A DNA stretch of 31,375 nucleotides, taken from contig USBG01000005.1 of the NCBI GenBank assembly GCA_900552855.1, positions 1 through 31,375 on the forward strand, written 5' to 3'. Within the stretch, counting starts at the first letter, position 1; each line of letters begins with the position of its first letter. Positions 15,638 through 23,981 of the stretch are shown piece by piece. The notes beneath the pieces were generated by a model that was given only the letters and a program-made list of their open reading frames with translations, was not told where the DNA came from and ran no database searches. The DNA is from an uncultured Phascolarctobacterium sp. Lineage in GTDB: Bacteria; Bacillota; Negativicutes; Acidaminococcales; Acidaminococcaceae. The position numbers were made by a program, and so were the translations under genes.

Positions 15638-16619
15638 AAAGGTAGGCTTAGGCAAGGGTTTAGGTGCTATTTTTAGTGAAAACTCTAATACTAATGTAGA
15701 AGCAGAGGCTATTCAAGAGCAGGAGCATACTCAACAAGAGGTTTCTGTAAAGAAAATATCTGCTAATCCTTATCAGCCACGCCAATTCTTCAGTGAAGAG
15801 AAGCTTGAGGAGCTGGCAGCATCTATTAAGGAGTATGGCATTGTTCAACCTTTAGTAGTTAGAAAAAAAGGTGTAAATTACGAGCTAGTTGCAGGTGAAC
15901 GTCGTTTGCGTGCTGCCAAGCTGGCTGGATTAGAAAATGTTCCTGTAATCATTAAGGAATATGACGATGATAAGATGATGGAAATTGCTCTTATCGAAAA
16001 TATTCAGCGTAATGACCTTAATCCTATTGAGGAAGCTCATGGTTTACGCCGCTTAATGGTAGAATTTAAACTGACTCAGGAGCAGGCTGCAGAAAAGGTT
16101 GGCCGTAGTCGTGTAGCGGTAACTAATATTTTACGTCTCCTGAATCTTCCTGAGGAAATTCAAAATTATATTATTAACGGTACTCTTAATATGGGACAGG
16201 CTAAACAGCTGTTAGGCTTGCCTCAGGAGGAGCAGCAAATAACCATTGCTAAGGCTATTATTGAAAATGGCTGGAGCTCACGTATGACTGAGGATGTTGT
16301 GCGTCGTCTCAAAGAGGGTAAAAAAGTAAAAATTACTCGTGAAATTGTAGAAGAGCTCATGGATAATAAAAAAGCGAAGAAGGAAGATACTCCTAAGACA
16401 GAACAGGATGTATTTTGCCATGACTTTGAAACTCGTTTAATTGAGCTTTTAGGTACCAAGGTTAAGGTTATGCCTAAGACTAAGGGAAAACATAATGGTG
16501 GTACAATTCAAATAGAATATTATTCACCAGAGGATTTAGAGCGCATTTACGAAGCTTTACAAAACAATAAAGGAACAGATGCAGATGCTGCTACTGAACC
16601 CAGAAAATTAAATGTATAA
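15630..16619 (+). CDS. parB: Chromosome partitioning protein ParB (Spo0J)
   Basis: CTPase clamp that loads at parS and spreads to recruit ParA and SMC. The 329-residue protein has the N-terminal ParA-contact motif GLGKGLGAIF (about 6-15), NPYQPRQFF, the CTP-binding GERRLRAAKLA and ENIQRNDLNPIEEA, and the recognition helix GRSRVAVTNILRLL. The C-terminal dimerisation part includes KTKGKHNGGTIQIEYYSPEDLERI. The start at 15630 lies inside the parA 3' end, with AAGAGGTGG upstream; a longer in-frame opening at 15564 would be embedded in parA and lacks family residues. Three parS sites lie just upstream of parA. Confidence 0.97.
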   Translation: MSKKVGLGKGLGAIFSENSNTNVEAEAIQEQEHTQQEVSVKKISANPYQPRQFFSEEKLEELAASIKEYGIVQPLVVRKKGVNYELVAGERRLRAAKLAGLENVPVIIKEYDDDKMMEIALIENIQRNDLNPIEEAHGLRRLMVEFKLTQEQAAEKVGRSRVAVTNILRLLNLPEEIQNYIINGTLNMGQAKQLLGLPQEEQQITIAKAIIENGWSSRMTEDVVRRLKEGKKVKITREIVEELMDNKKAKKEDTPKTEQDVFCHDFETRLIELLGTKVKVMPKTKGKHNGGTIQIEYYSPEDLERIYEALQNNKGTDADAATEPRKLNV

Positions 16620-16634
16620 ATTGGGAGATGCTTT

Positions 16635-17330
16635 ATGCCCGGTTTAGGGACTTTAGTTAATAGTGGAGTTATAATTTTAGGATCGCTGATTGGCTTGCTT
16701 TTAAAGAGGGGATTGCCAGAAAAATGGCAGGAAACTATGATAAATAGTATTGCTCTTTGTGTTTTCATAATTGGCATACAAATGGCGATGAAAACTGATA
16801 ATATCATTATTGTAATTATTAGCTTAGTAATAGGCTCAATAATTGGTGAAATTATTGATATTGAAGAGGGAATGAATGGCTTAGGAGCATGGTTAGGTAG
16901 TAAGCTGTCTAAAGAAAGCGGCTCTATTGCTGGTCAGATTGCTGAGGGCTTTGTAAATTCATCCATATTATTTTGTACTGGTGCTATGGCAATTGTTGGT
17001 AGTATTCAGGATGGATTGTCAGGTGATTGTTCCACACTTTTTGCTAAGGCCACGTTAGATGGTATAATAGCCCTTATACTTACAGCTAATGTGGGTGTAG
17101 GTGTAATGCTATCTGCGATTACGGTGGGTGTTTATCAAGGAAGCATTACTTTGATGGCAGGCTTTGTAGAGCCATATATAACAGAGGTAATTTTGCAAGA
17201 AATTACAGCCTCTGGTGGTGTAATGATTATGGCTATTGGCACCAATATGCTGCGTATTACTAAAATACGCATAGGTAATATGCTGCCCGGAATGCTAGTG
17301 GCAGCAGTTTTAGCAAGCAATTTTATGTAA
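16635..17330 (+). CDS. DUF554 integral membrane protein
   Basis: A 231-residue polytopic membrane protein of the DUF554 (YqgA/YdfK) family, function not established. The N-terminus MPGLGTLVNSGVIILGSLIG and the repeated glycine-rich helices (VIGSIIGEIIDIEEGMNGLGAWLG, FCTGAMAIVGSIQDGLSGD, ANVGVGVMLSAI) are typical. Roughly six membrane segments are visible. It starts 15 bases after parB with GGGAG upstream, so it is probably co-transcribed with parAB; no partition role should be assumed from that. Confidence 0.88.
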   Translation: MPGLGTLVNSGVIILGSLIGLLLKRGLPEKWQETMINSIALCVFIIGIQMAMKTDNIIIVIISLVIGSIIGEIIDIEEGMNGLGAWLGSKLSKESGSIAGQIAEGFVNSSILFCTGAMAIVGSIQDGLSGDCSTLFAKATLDGIIALILTANVGVGVMLSAITVGVYQGSITLMAGFVEPYITEVILQEITASGGVMIMAIGTNMLRITKIRIGNMLPGMLVAAVLASNFM

Positions 17331-17345
17331 CAAGGGGATGTTAGT

Positions 17346-17822
17346 ATGGCACAGCTCAATGGAGCATTATTGAACAATTTAGCAGCTATTGTAGGAGTTT
17401 TAAGTGTCCTGCTGTTAATTGTATTGGTATTATTAGTAAAGACTAGAATTTCACTTGGAACTTTACAAAAGAAGTATGATTTCTTTACACAAGGTGAAGA
17501 AGCTAATATAGACCAGGTTCTTACCAGTACCTTAAATGAATTAGCCGCAACTAAGGCAGAGCTGGCGCAGCTGCAGGAAAAGCATAATAAGCTGCGTGAG
17601 CAGGTAAGTGGCTGTATTCAGACTGTCAAGCTCACTCGCTATGATGCTTATGATATTATGGGCGGAAAAATGAGCTATTCCTTACTCTTAGCAGATGAAA
17701 AGAAAAATGGTATTATTTTAACCAGTATTTATGGCAGAGATGATAACCGCTGCTATGCGAAGGATATTAAAGCAGGAAAATCTGAATATACCTTAGCAGA
17801 GGAAGAAGAAACATTATTATAA
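17346..17822 (+). CDS. DUF4446 family membrane-anchored protein
   Basis: A 158-residue protein with one N-terminal membrane segment (about 12-33, AIVGVLSVLLLIVLVLLVK), a coiled-coil-like stretch (LNELAATKAELAQLQEKHNKL) and a C-terminal globular part beginning VKLTRYDAYDIMGGKMSYSLLL, the recognisable core of DUF4446. Family members often follow parB in clostridial-type genomes. Function is unknown. It closes the plus-strand origin run; a terminator follows within 12 bases. Confidence 0.85.
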   Translation: MAQLNGALLNNLAAIVGVLSVLLLIVLVLLVKTRISLGTLQKKYDFFTQGEEANIDQVLTSTLNELAATKAELAQLQEKHNKLREQVSGCIQTVKLTRYDAYDIMGGKMSYSLLLADEKKNGIILTSIYGRDDNRCYAKDIKAGKSEYTLAEEEETLL

Positions 17823-17833
17823 GGTTTATAAAT

Positions 17834-17875
17834 AAAGCTCAGAGGATACTATTATTAGTATTCCCTGAGCTTTTT
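17834..17875 (+). terminator. Intrinsic terminator of the parAB-DUF554-DUF4446 run
   Basis: The arms beginning AAAGCTCAG (17834) and ending CTGAGCTTT are complementary over 17 bases with two mismatches and a 6-base loop, and a T-run follows. Confidence 0.8.
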
Positions 17876-18171
17876 CATATTTATTGTATGGCATAGTATA
17901 AATTCTTCAGTAATGATAACTATCGAAGAAACAGAGATGTGAAAAGGAGCTTTAAAAGGAGATTATCGATTATAGAGTTTTTTACTAATTTAAGCTAAGA
18001 TGGCTTAGTATATTTATAAGGCTAAAGAACAATATATTAGTAGCTGCTATTAATATTAGCTTTTATAATAGAAATGGTAATTTTACATGGTAGCTATAGA
18101 AGTCTATCATATGATTTTTTTATGGGATATTATTACCTGCTAGTAATATTTGTTGCAAGCATCAATAAAAT
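17876..18171. other. AT-rich gap without recognisable gene
   Basis: About 300 bases of low-GC sequence with only very short open frames (for example 19 codons near 17940). I see no RNA gene, mobile-element end or long repeat. It separates the origin-linked run from the porin locus. Confidence 0.5.
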
Positions 18172-18209
18172 AAAGGCAGTATTAGGTGTTTTAGCTTAAT
18201 ACTGCCTTT
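18172..18209. terminator. Strong bidirectional hairpin (terminator-like)
   Basis: AAAGGCAGTATTA (18172-18184) pairs perfectly over 13 bases with TAATACTGCCTTT (18197-18209) around a 12-base loop; both arms end in A/T runs. It could end transcription from either side or be part of a small RNA. Confidence 0.65.
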
Positions 18210-18292
18210 TACGCGTTTAAATGGCTTTAGAGCGGCTTTATACACATATAGGTCTTATCATATACGGTGAGTCATAAAAATCGCTTGTACGC

Positions 18293-18328
18293 AAAAATAG
18301 AGGGCGACTTTTGTCGTCCTCTATTTTT
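18293..18328 (-). terminator. Terminator downstream of the porin gene
   Basis: AAAAATAGAGGGCGAC (18293-18308) and GTCGTCCTCTATTTTT (18313-18328) form a 16-base stem with one G-T pair and a TTTT loop. Read on the minus strand it lies 58 bases after the porin stop and ends in Us, so it is the likely porin terminator; symmetry makes it usable both ways. Confidence 0.8.
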
Positions 18329-18385
18329 AAAATTTACTTATATTGGGGAAGTGCCCTGTCTGAAAATGTGAAAAAGAAATTTATA

Positions 18386-19639
18386 TTAGAAGGTGAAAAC
18401 AACCTGGCTCCACAGAGTTTGGGCATCACGATTGCCCTCTTTTTCCTGCAGATCATACCATTCTACCTGACCAACAATGTTTTTGGCAAAGGTGTAGTTA
18501 GCAGCTACGCTATAACCTTTGAAGCCAAACATATCGTTAGCTTTACCATTCATGGTGTGGTTTAAATAGGTTGTTTCACCTTGATTATAATATTTTGCAT
18601 TTAAGCCCCAGGAACCAGCTTCAGCAGCTTTTGCACCTTTATATGCAGCAGTAAATACATAACCATTATGATTAAGATTTTTCTCGTTGGCGTATTCATC
18701 ATTGCCTAATAAATACATAGCACCTAATTTAATATTGTTATCAAAGGCATAGTTAGCAGAGAATGCCCAAATATCCATGTCATCGGATACTTTAGCTTTT
18801 CCGTCTGCTACTCCGTCTTTTGCTGCGTAAGCAGAGATATCATTAAAGTCGTAGTAGGCAGCAGTCAAGCCTAAACCGCCTAGCTTACCTTTGAGCTCAG
18901 CATAATATACTTCATCGGACTCACATTTTATACCGTCATGGCCATTGTTTCTAAAGTTTACTGTAGAAGGAGTTGCTTTACCATAGCCTGCAATTAATTT
19001 AATGTTTTGACCGTAGGAGGCTTGAACACCATCAAAGCGGTTATCGTATACATTGCCTTCTGCAAGGGTTAGATTATAACGACCTGCTTGTACAGCCATA
19101 CCGCCAATTTTACCATTTACGTAGGCACGTTGGAAGTTGGTTTTTTCATCAGCAGTATCATTTTTAAAGTTTTGGGTATTTTCCAGCATACCAGTGTAAG
19201 TCCATTCATCATTTACTTGACCATTAACCCAGATACGAGAACGCAGTTTATTTTCGTAGTCCTTGAAATCCTTGCGGTCATCAGAATAGCTGTAACGGAT
19301 TTCGCCGGTTACCTTAACATTATCTGCTTTTTCCTCCAAGTTAGCTACGCGAACTCCAAGTGATTCCAGCTCATCTGCAAATTCAGCAGCTAGAGCATCA
19401 ACATTGGCACCTTTAGCCATTGCTTTAGCTACGATTTGAGCCATTTCATAACGGGTCATAAGCTTGTTACCACCAAAGGTGCCATTGGGATAACCATCGA
19501 TAATGCCTGCATCAGCTAATTCTGTTACAGCATCATAGGCCCAATGACCTGCGGGGACATCAGAAAAAGGATTGGCTGCATAGGCAGAAGCAGTAACGCC
19601 AAGTGCCATAGCCATTGCTAATACTAAAGATTTTTTCAT
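18386..19639 (-). CDS. SLH-domain outer-membrane porin (OmpM-like)
   Basis: Major outer-membrane porin type of Negativicutes; the SLH domain binds modified peptidoglycan and the barrel tethers the outer membrane. The 417-residue protein has a signal peptide (about 1-21, ending TASAYA), one SLH domain at about 23-74 (NPFSDVPAGHWAYDAVTELADAGIIDGYPNGTF-like pattern split as SDV...GHWA...DGYPNG...TRYEMA), and a coiled-coil stalk at about 80-108 (LAAEFADELESLGVRVANLE). The rest is barrel sequence rich in alternating aromatic and polar strands and ends in the outer-membrane signature QVVFTF. ATG 19639 has GGGAGG upstream. It stands alone behind a strong promoter and long leader. The transported solute is not evident. 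Confidence 0.93.
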   Translation of the reverse strand: MKKSLVLAMAMALGVTASAYAANPFSDVPAGHWAYDAVTELADAGIIDGYPNGTFGGNKLMTRYEMAQIVAKAMAKGANVDALAAEFADELESLGVRVANLEEKADNVKVTGEIRYSYSDDRKDFKDYENKLRSRIWVNGQVNDEWTYTGMLENTQNFKNDTADEKTNFQRAYVNGKIGGMAVQAGRYNLTLAEGNVYDNRFDGVQASYGQNIKLIAGYGKATPSTVNFRNNGHDGIKCESDEVYYAELKGKLGGLGLTAAYYDFNDISAYAAKDGVADGKAKVSDDMDIWAFSANYAFDNNIKLGAMYLLGNDEYANEKNLNHNGYVFTAAYKGAKAAEAGSWGLNAKYYNQGETTYLNHTMNGKANDMFGFKGYSVAANYTFAKNIVGQVEWYDLQEKEGNRDAQTLWSQVVFTF

Positions 19640-19890
19640 AATTGTTTCCTCCCTTGGAAAATTTTTATAATATAAATTACCGTCGGGAGCAGTACCAGCT
19701 CAATAAATTCTAAGAGTTGCCTTGTTTCCTCTTCATATTAAATTGGCTCTGCTTGCGGGGTAAATATATTTAGATAAATCGGGTTTGCTGCTTTTGTACA
19801 ACAAACCCGATATAAAAAGAAACTACTCGCAGGTAAAGCCTTAAAACCCCACCCCTGAGGAAAATCCTAGCCTTACCGTTTCTTTTTACA
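19640..19890 (-). ncRNA. Structured 5' leader of the porin mRNA (candidate regulatory RNA)
   Basis: From the predicted start near 19890 a leader of about 250 bases precedes the porin ATG. Its first element is closed by ten perfect pairs, AAAAAGAAAC with GTTTCTTTTT (19878-19887 and 19814-19823), enclosing about 54 bases with a small AGGA-TTT-TCCT hairpin and a GGTAA/TTACC pairing. A second hairpin at 19778-19811 pairs ATCGGGTTTGTTG with CAGCAAACCCGAT, one mismatch. The two lie two bases apart. I do not recognise a known riboswitch class; the fold is by eye. Confidence 0.5.
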
Positions 19891-19896
19891 GGTTTA

Positions 19897-19925
19897 ATTA
19901 TAATATATAAAATATGGTAATACAA
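19897..19925 (-). promoter_or_regulatory. Promoter of the porin transcript
   Basis: On the minus strand TTGTAT (19925-19920) and TATAAT (19902-19897) are 17 bases apart, with an AT-rich spacer. Transcription would begin near 19890, immediately before the structured leader. Confidence 0.75.
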
Positions 19926-19973
19926 TTTCGGTTTTTAATAATACTATAAGTAAAACTTATGCGAAAAAGTAAT

Positions 19974-20003
19974 AAAAAAACTGCCGCGGTATATTCGCGG
20001 CAG
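19974..20003 (-). terminator. Terminator of the LysR gene
   Basis: CTGCCGCG (19981-19988) pairs with CGCGGCAG (19996-20003); read on the minus strand the stem is followed by seven Ts. It ends LysR transcription five bases after its stop and insulates the porin promoter. Confidence 0.88.
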
Positions 20004-20008
20004 TAGCA

Positions 20009-20911
20009 TTAGGTGTGAGAAGCAGGGATGCGTTTGATTAGTTCATCACGTATTTTGTTGAAGCTAGTATTTTCACTATCTTTATTCCAAAAGGCACCAT
20101 ATTTAATATTTCTATGGATATTGTTTATTTTAATAGGCAAAAGCTTAGTAATAGAGCCAAAAAATTCTTTAGCATCATTACCAAAGTAATTGGGCATAAA
20201 CCAGTTATTATTTATTACCTGTGTTACAGCAGCTGCCATACTTTCAGCCATGAAAAAGGGACCATGATAATCATAGAGCTGGGCATAAAAGCTTTTTTCT
20301 GATTCCAAGGTATCCTTATTTGTTAGAAGAATACATACAGAATTTTGTAAATCCTCTGGGCAAAGATAATCTAAATCAGTATATGGCTTACGAGAGGCTA
20401 CAGCAACAAGAGCTGGACGATTTACTAGTAATTTTTGACAGAAGTAGCTATTTTCTTTTTCATTGCGAACATCATTAAAAATAATATCTAACTCTTTTTT
20501 ACGGAGTTTTTCAAATAATTCACTGTGTTCACCGTAGGAAACTTCGATGTTAATACTGTCATCCTCAACTAGTATTTGATTGATTACCGAAAAAAGTTTA
20601 CGGATATTATAACCATTACGCCAGCCTATTTTAAAGGAGTGCTTTTGTGCTTTGCTGTTTTGCTTTAGCTGTAGCTCTAGTGCTTCTGCTTCTTGAACAA
20701 TTTTTTTTGCTCGTTCAAAAAAATATTCTCCAGCAGTTGTTAGAGAAAAATGACGATTACCACGCTTTATAAGCTGGGTATCAAGGTTGGATTCCAGTGC
20801 TTTAATTTGCTGAGATACGGCTGATTGAGAAATAAAGCAGCGTTCTGCTGCTTCGCTGAAGCTTTGGCATTCTACAACAGCGATAAAGAATTTCATTTGA
20901 CGCAATAACAT
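20009..20911 (-). CDS. LysR-family transcriptional regulator
   Basis: A 300-residue regulator. The N-terminal winged helix-turn-helix is clear at about 1-60 (MLLRQMKFFIAVVECQSFSEAAERCFISQSAVSQQIKALE), followed by the linker helix and a periplasmic-binding-like effector domain at about 90-295 (FKIGWRNGYNIRKLFSVI). The ATG follows GAAAGGAC. It has its own terminator, so it is not cotranscribed with the porin. Its effector and targets cannot be read from sequence; LysR regulators often control a divergent neighbour, but the upstream gene here is on the same strand. Confidence 0.9.
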   Translation of the reverse strand: MLLRQMKFFIAVVECQSFSEAAERCFISQSAVSQQIKALESNLDTQLIKRGNRHFSLTTAGEYFFERAKKIVQEAEALELQLKQNSKAQKHSFKIGWRNGYNIRKLFSVINQILVEDDSINIEVSYGEHSELFEKLRKKELDIIFNDVRNEKENSYFCQKLLVNRPALVAVASRKPYTDLDYLCPEDLQNSVCILLTNKDTLESEKSFYAQLYDYHGPFFMAESMAAAVTQVINNNWFMPNYFGNDAKEFFGSITKLLPIKINNIHRNIKYGAFWNKDSENTSFNKIRDELIKRIPASHT

Positions 20912-21060
20912 AATACTGTCCTTTCTTTTAAAAGATAATAATAGTCATGCGTGTATAAGGATTTTTTTATCGTTCAAAGGGGGTGAAACGATTAGGAAGT
21001 AATTTTACACGTGCTAAATAATGAAAGATTAGTAATTATTACAAAGTACTTAGAAAAAGC

Positions 21061-21474
21061 CTATTGGCCTTCAAATAATCTCAGTAATATAAACATAGAC
21101 ATACCAAACATTAGGTATCTGAACCACATACGAGGGTATACAAAGCCATGAGAATCCATAGCATATGTACCGATGATACGGGCACGGACAGCATATGCTT
21201 CAAGAGCAGAGATGATAAGCAGCATGCAGCCTTCCTGCCAAAGGACGTCATCAAAAATTAACCAAATACCATAAATAAGGAAAAGAAAATCTCCAATTAG
21301 ATACATAAAATAGATAAAGGTATGATTATCTATAATGACAACCTTTTTTACCTTATTGGATTTGCGTTGTTCGCGAATAAGTCTTGTTAGACTTTGTACA
21401 AAAAACGCAATTTCCATAGCGTTAATAAAATGGAACATTTTAATAAAAATGAAAAAAAGTGCTATATAATCCAT
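21061..21474 (-). CDS. Unrecognised small integral membrane protein
   Basis: I do not recognise this 137-residue protein. About four hydrophobic stretches are visible: near 2-25, 52-75 (FIYFMYLIGDFLFLIYGIWLIF), 82-95 and 117-134. A basic loop (REQRKSNKVKKVV) follows the first, which suggests an inside-positive turn there. Only two cysteine-free polar loops exist and no catalytic motif stands out. GAGGT sits six bases before ATG 21474, so translation is credible. A TATAAT lies on the minus strand at 21510-21505 without a good -35 partner. It stands alone, divergent from the liv operon. Confidence 0.7.
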   Translation of the reverse strand: MDYIALFFIFIKMFHFINAMEIAFFVQSLTRLIREQRKSNKVKKVVIIDNHTFIYFMYLIGDFLFLIYGIWLIFDDVLWQEGCMLLIISALEAYAVRARIIGTYAMDSHGFVYPRMWFRYLMFGMSMFILLRLFEGQ

Positions 21475-21670
21475 ATAATACCTCGAAAAAGAATGTTAAA
21501 AACTATTATACACTAAGTTAGGGAATACTTCCATAGCACAAATCACATCCGTGGAATACTTGTATAACATACATAAGTATATTCAATAAACACATAAAAT
21601 AATAAAGTATTAAAAATATAACAGTTTAAAGAATAATTAGAGAAAAATAAAGCTTATATATGAAAATTTA
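21475..21670. other. Divergent gap between the small membrane protein and the liv operon
   Basis: The 310-base gap to livJ holds an AT-rich stretch and a direct repeat GGAATACTT at 21522-21530 and 21553-21561, 31 bases apart (about three helical turns). No gene is seen. The right part carries the livJ promoter and leader. Confidence 0.5.
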
Positions 21671-21699
21671 TTGACAAAGGTGTACACTATGGGTATAAT
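21671..21699 (+). promoter_or_regulatory. Perfect-consensus promoter of the liv operon
   Basis: TTGACA (21671-21676), a 17-base spacer and TATAAT (21694-21699) match the sigma-70 consensus at every position. The spacer contains the 8-bp palindrome GTGTACAC (21680-21687), a possible operator. So strong a promoter usually needs a repressor if expression is to be controlled. Confidence 0.88.
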
Positions 21700-21784
21700 G
21701 AGCACATAAGTTATGAGGTTGCGTAGATAGTAGAATAGCTAACCGATGACGGCTGTAATTTTAAAAGGGAAAGAGGTAATAATT

Positions 21785-22957
21785 ATGAAATCATGGAAAA
21801 AAGTTGCAACTGCGGCTCTCTCCGCAATGGTTCTGGCTTCTGTAATGAGTGGCTGTGGTGGCGATAAGAAACAAGCTGCTTCTGAGGATGCTATTAAGGT
21901 TGGTGCATCCTTTGAATTAACCGGTAACGTAGCTAACTATGGTAAAGCTATTTTATCCGGTGTAAAAATGGCTGTAGATGAGGTCAATGCAGCTGGTGGT
22001 GTTAATGGTAAAAAAATCGCTTTAGTAGAAAGTGATAATAAATCCGAGCCGTCTGAATCCGGAAATTCTGTAACTAAACTGATTACTCAGGATAGAGTTG
22101 TAGCAGTACTTGGTCCCGCTACTAGCGGTTGTGTGGCTGCAAGTACTCCTATTACAGAGGCTAGCAAGGTACCACAGATTGCTCCTTGTGCTACGGCACC
22201 TGCTATTACTATGAACAATGGTAGTGTAAGAGAGTTTATGTTCCGTGCATGCTTTATTGATCCGTTCCAAGGTCAGGTAATGGCTCAATTTGCTGATAAA
22301 TCTTTGAATGTTAAAAATGTAGCTATACTGTACGATTCCTCTAGTGATTATTCTAAAGGACTGGCAGATGTCTTCCAAAAGACTATGGAGGAAAAGGGTG
22401 GTACAGTAGTGGCTAAGGAGGCCTTCCTCTCCAAGGATTTAGATTTTAAGGCTTCCTTGACTAAGATAAAAGCAACTAATCCAGAGGCAATTTATGTTCC
22501 TGGTTACTATGAAGAGGTTTCTAAGATTGTAAAACAAGCTCGAGAAATAGGCATTGATGTTCCTTTGCTTGGCAGTGATGGCTGGGAAAGCCCCAAATTG
22601 GCTGAAATTGCTGGTAAGGAAGCACTGCATGATTGCTATTATGTAAGCGCATTTTCTGCACAGGATCAAGATCCGTCAGTACAAAAATTTATTAAGGATT
22701 ATAAGGCTAAATACCAAAAGGATCCTGATATTTTTGCAATGCAGGGCTATAATGCAGGCTTAGTTTTAGCTGATGCACTGAAGCGCTCCAATAATGCTAC
22801 TGGTGAAAAGCTGGCTAAGGCCATTGCTGAAACTAAGGATCTTCCTATTGCAAGCGGTAAGCTGACCTATGATGCTAACCATAACCCGATTATGAGCGCA
22901 TTGATTATTTCTCTTGATGGTGGCACTGCTAGCTTAAAGGAAAAAATTAGCCTGTAA
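21785..22957 (+). CDS. livJ: Branched-chain amino-acid ABC transporter, substrate-binding lipoprotein
   Basis: Type I periplasmic binding protein delivering leucine, isoleucine or valine (or a related amino acid) to LivHMGF. The 390-residue form begins MKSWKKVATAALSAMVLASV and has a lipobox ending at Cys24 (VMSGC), so it is probably lipid-anchored. Mature sequence starts IKVGASFELTGNVANYGKAI and contains GPATSGCVAAS and DGWESPKLAEIAG, typical of the family. ATG 21785 has AGAGG eight bases upstream; an earlier in-frame ATG lacks a ribosome site and would spoil the signal peptide. A hairpin lies between it and livH, which fits higher expression of the binding protein. Confidence 0.93.
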   Translation: MKSWKKVATAALSAMVLASVMSGCGGDKKQAASEDAIKVGASFELTGNVANYGKAILSGVKMAVDEVNAAGGVNGKKIALVESDNKSEPSESGNSVTKLITQDRVVAVLGPATSGCVAASTPITEASKVPQIAPCATAPAITMNNGSVREFMFRACFIDPFQGQVMAQFADKSLNVKNVAILYDSSSDYSKGLADVFQKTMEEKGGTVVAKEAFLSKDLDFKASLTKIKATNPEAIYVPGYYEEVSKIVKQAREIGIDVPLLGSDGWESPKLAEIAGKEALHDCYYVSAFSAQDQDPSVQKFIKDYKAKYQKDPDIFAMQGYNAGLVLADALKRSNNATGEKLAKAIAETKDLPIASGKLTYDANHNPIMSALIISLDGGTASLKEKISL

Positions 22958-23004
22958 ATAGAGAAAAATATAGTAGGCTGATAATCAGATTGTTCAATAT
23001 CTAT

Positions 23005-23035
23005 GAGGCTGTTGTTTAATTGCAACAGCCTCTTT
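23005..23035 (+). terminator. Hairpin between livJ and livH (partial terminator)
   Basis: GAGGCTGTTG (23005-23014) pairs perfectly with CAACAGCCTC (23023-23032) over an 8-base loop, followed by only three Ts. It is likely a leaky terminator or 3'-end-stabilising stem that sets livJ above livHMGF. Confidence 0.7.
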
Positions 23036-23079
23036 ACATAATAAGATAGTTTCCTATAAAATTCGAAGGAGGAAAACCT

Positions 23080-23970
23080 ATGGATACATTTATGCACCAG
23101 TTTTTTCAGCAGCTGATAAATGGTGTATCTCTTGGTAGTATCTATGCACTGATTGCCTTGGGATATACTATGATATATGGCATCATTAAGCTGATAAACT
23201 TCGCTCATGGTGATATTTATATGTTAGGCGCCTATTTTGGCTTCTTTGCTATTACTAATCTTGGTTTACCATTTATTCCCGCAATTATCTTTGCAATGGC
23301 AGGAGCAGCGATTGTAGGTATTATTATTGAAAGAATTGCATATCGTCCTATGCGTAATGCACCACGTATTGCAATTCTGATTACTGCAATTGGCGTTTCA
23401 TTCTTGCTGGAGTACAGTATGATTTTATTTGTATCTCCTCAGCCTAGGACCTTTCCTTCAGTGTTTGCGGCAACCGTTTATAATATAGGACCTTTAGTTG
23501 CCAATAGTCAGCAGTTAGTAATTTTACTCAGTGCAATCGTGTTGATGGCAGTTTTAAGCTATATTGTTAATCACACCAAAGCTGGTAAGGCTATGCGTGC
23601 TGTTTCCTATGATGCTGATGCAGCAAGACTGATGGGAATCAACATTGATCGTGTAATTTCTACTACCTTTGCTTTAGGCAGTGCCTTAGCTGCTGCAGGT
23701 GGTGTTTTAGTGGGTGTTTACTATAATTCTATTGACCCTCTGATGGGTATGATGCCAGGTCTTAAGGCCTTTGTTGCTGCTGTGCTTGGCGGTATTGGTA
23801 TTATTCCAGGTGCGATGATTGGCGGTATCATTCTTGGAGTAGTAGAAGCTATGGTAAGTGGTTTTGTTTCTTCTACCTTCCGTGATGCTGCAGCCTTTGG
23901 TATTTTGATTTTAATTCTTCTTTATAAGCCTGCCGGTTTATTGGGTAAAAACGTTAGAGAGAAAGTGTAG
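23080..23970 (+). CDS. livH: Branched-chain amino-acid ABC transporter permease LivH
   Basis: One of two membrane permeases of the transporter. The 296-residue protein opens with FFQQLINGVSLGSIYALIALGYTMIYG and INFAHGDIYMLGAY, diagnostic for LivH, and has about eight hydrophobic helices. GLKAFVAAVLGGIGIIPGAMIGG marks the ATPase-coupling region near 225-250. AAGGAGG precedes the ATG. It is followed by livM after 11 bases. Confidence 0.96.
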   Translation: MDTFMHQFFQQLINGVSLGSIYALIALGYTMIYGIIKLINFAHGDIYMLGAYFGFFAITNLGLPFIPAIIFAMAGAAIVGIIIERIAYRPMRNAPRIAILITAIGVSFLLEYSMILFVSPQPRTFPSVFAATVYNIGPLVANSQQLVILLSAIVLMAVLSYIVNHTKAGKAMRAVSYDADAARLMGINIDRVISTTFALGSALAAAGGVLVGVYYNSIDPLMGMMPGLKAFVAAVLGGIGIIPGAMIGGIILGVVEAMVSGFVSSTFRDAAAFGILILILLYKPAGLLGKNVREKV

Positions 23971-23981
23971 GTGAGTGATAT

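Noticed and set aside
21706..21784. Possible GGTT/AACC stem in the livJ leader
   Set aside because: Only four pairs hold and the rest of the arms do not match, so it is too weak to call.
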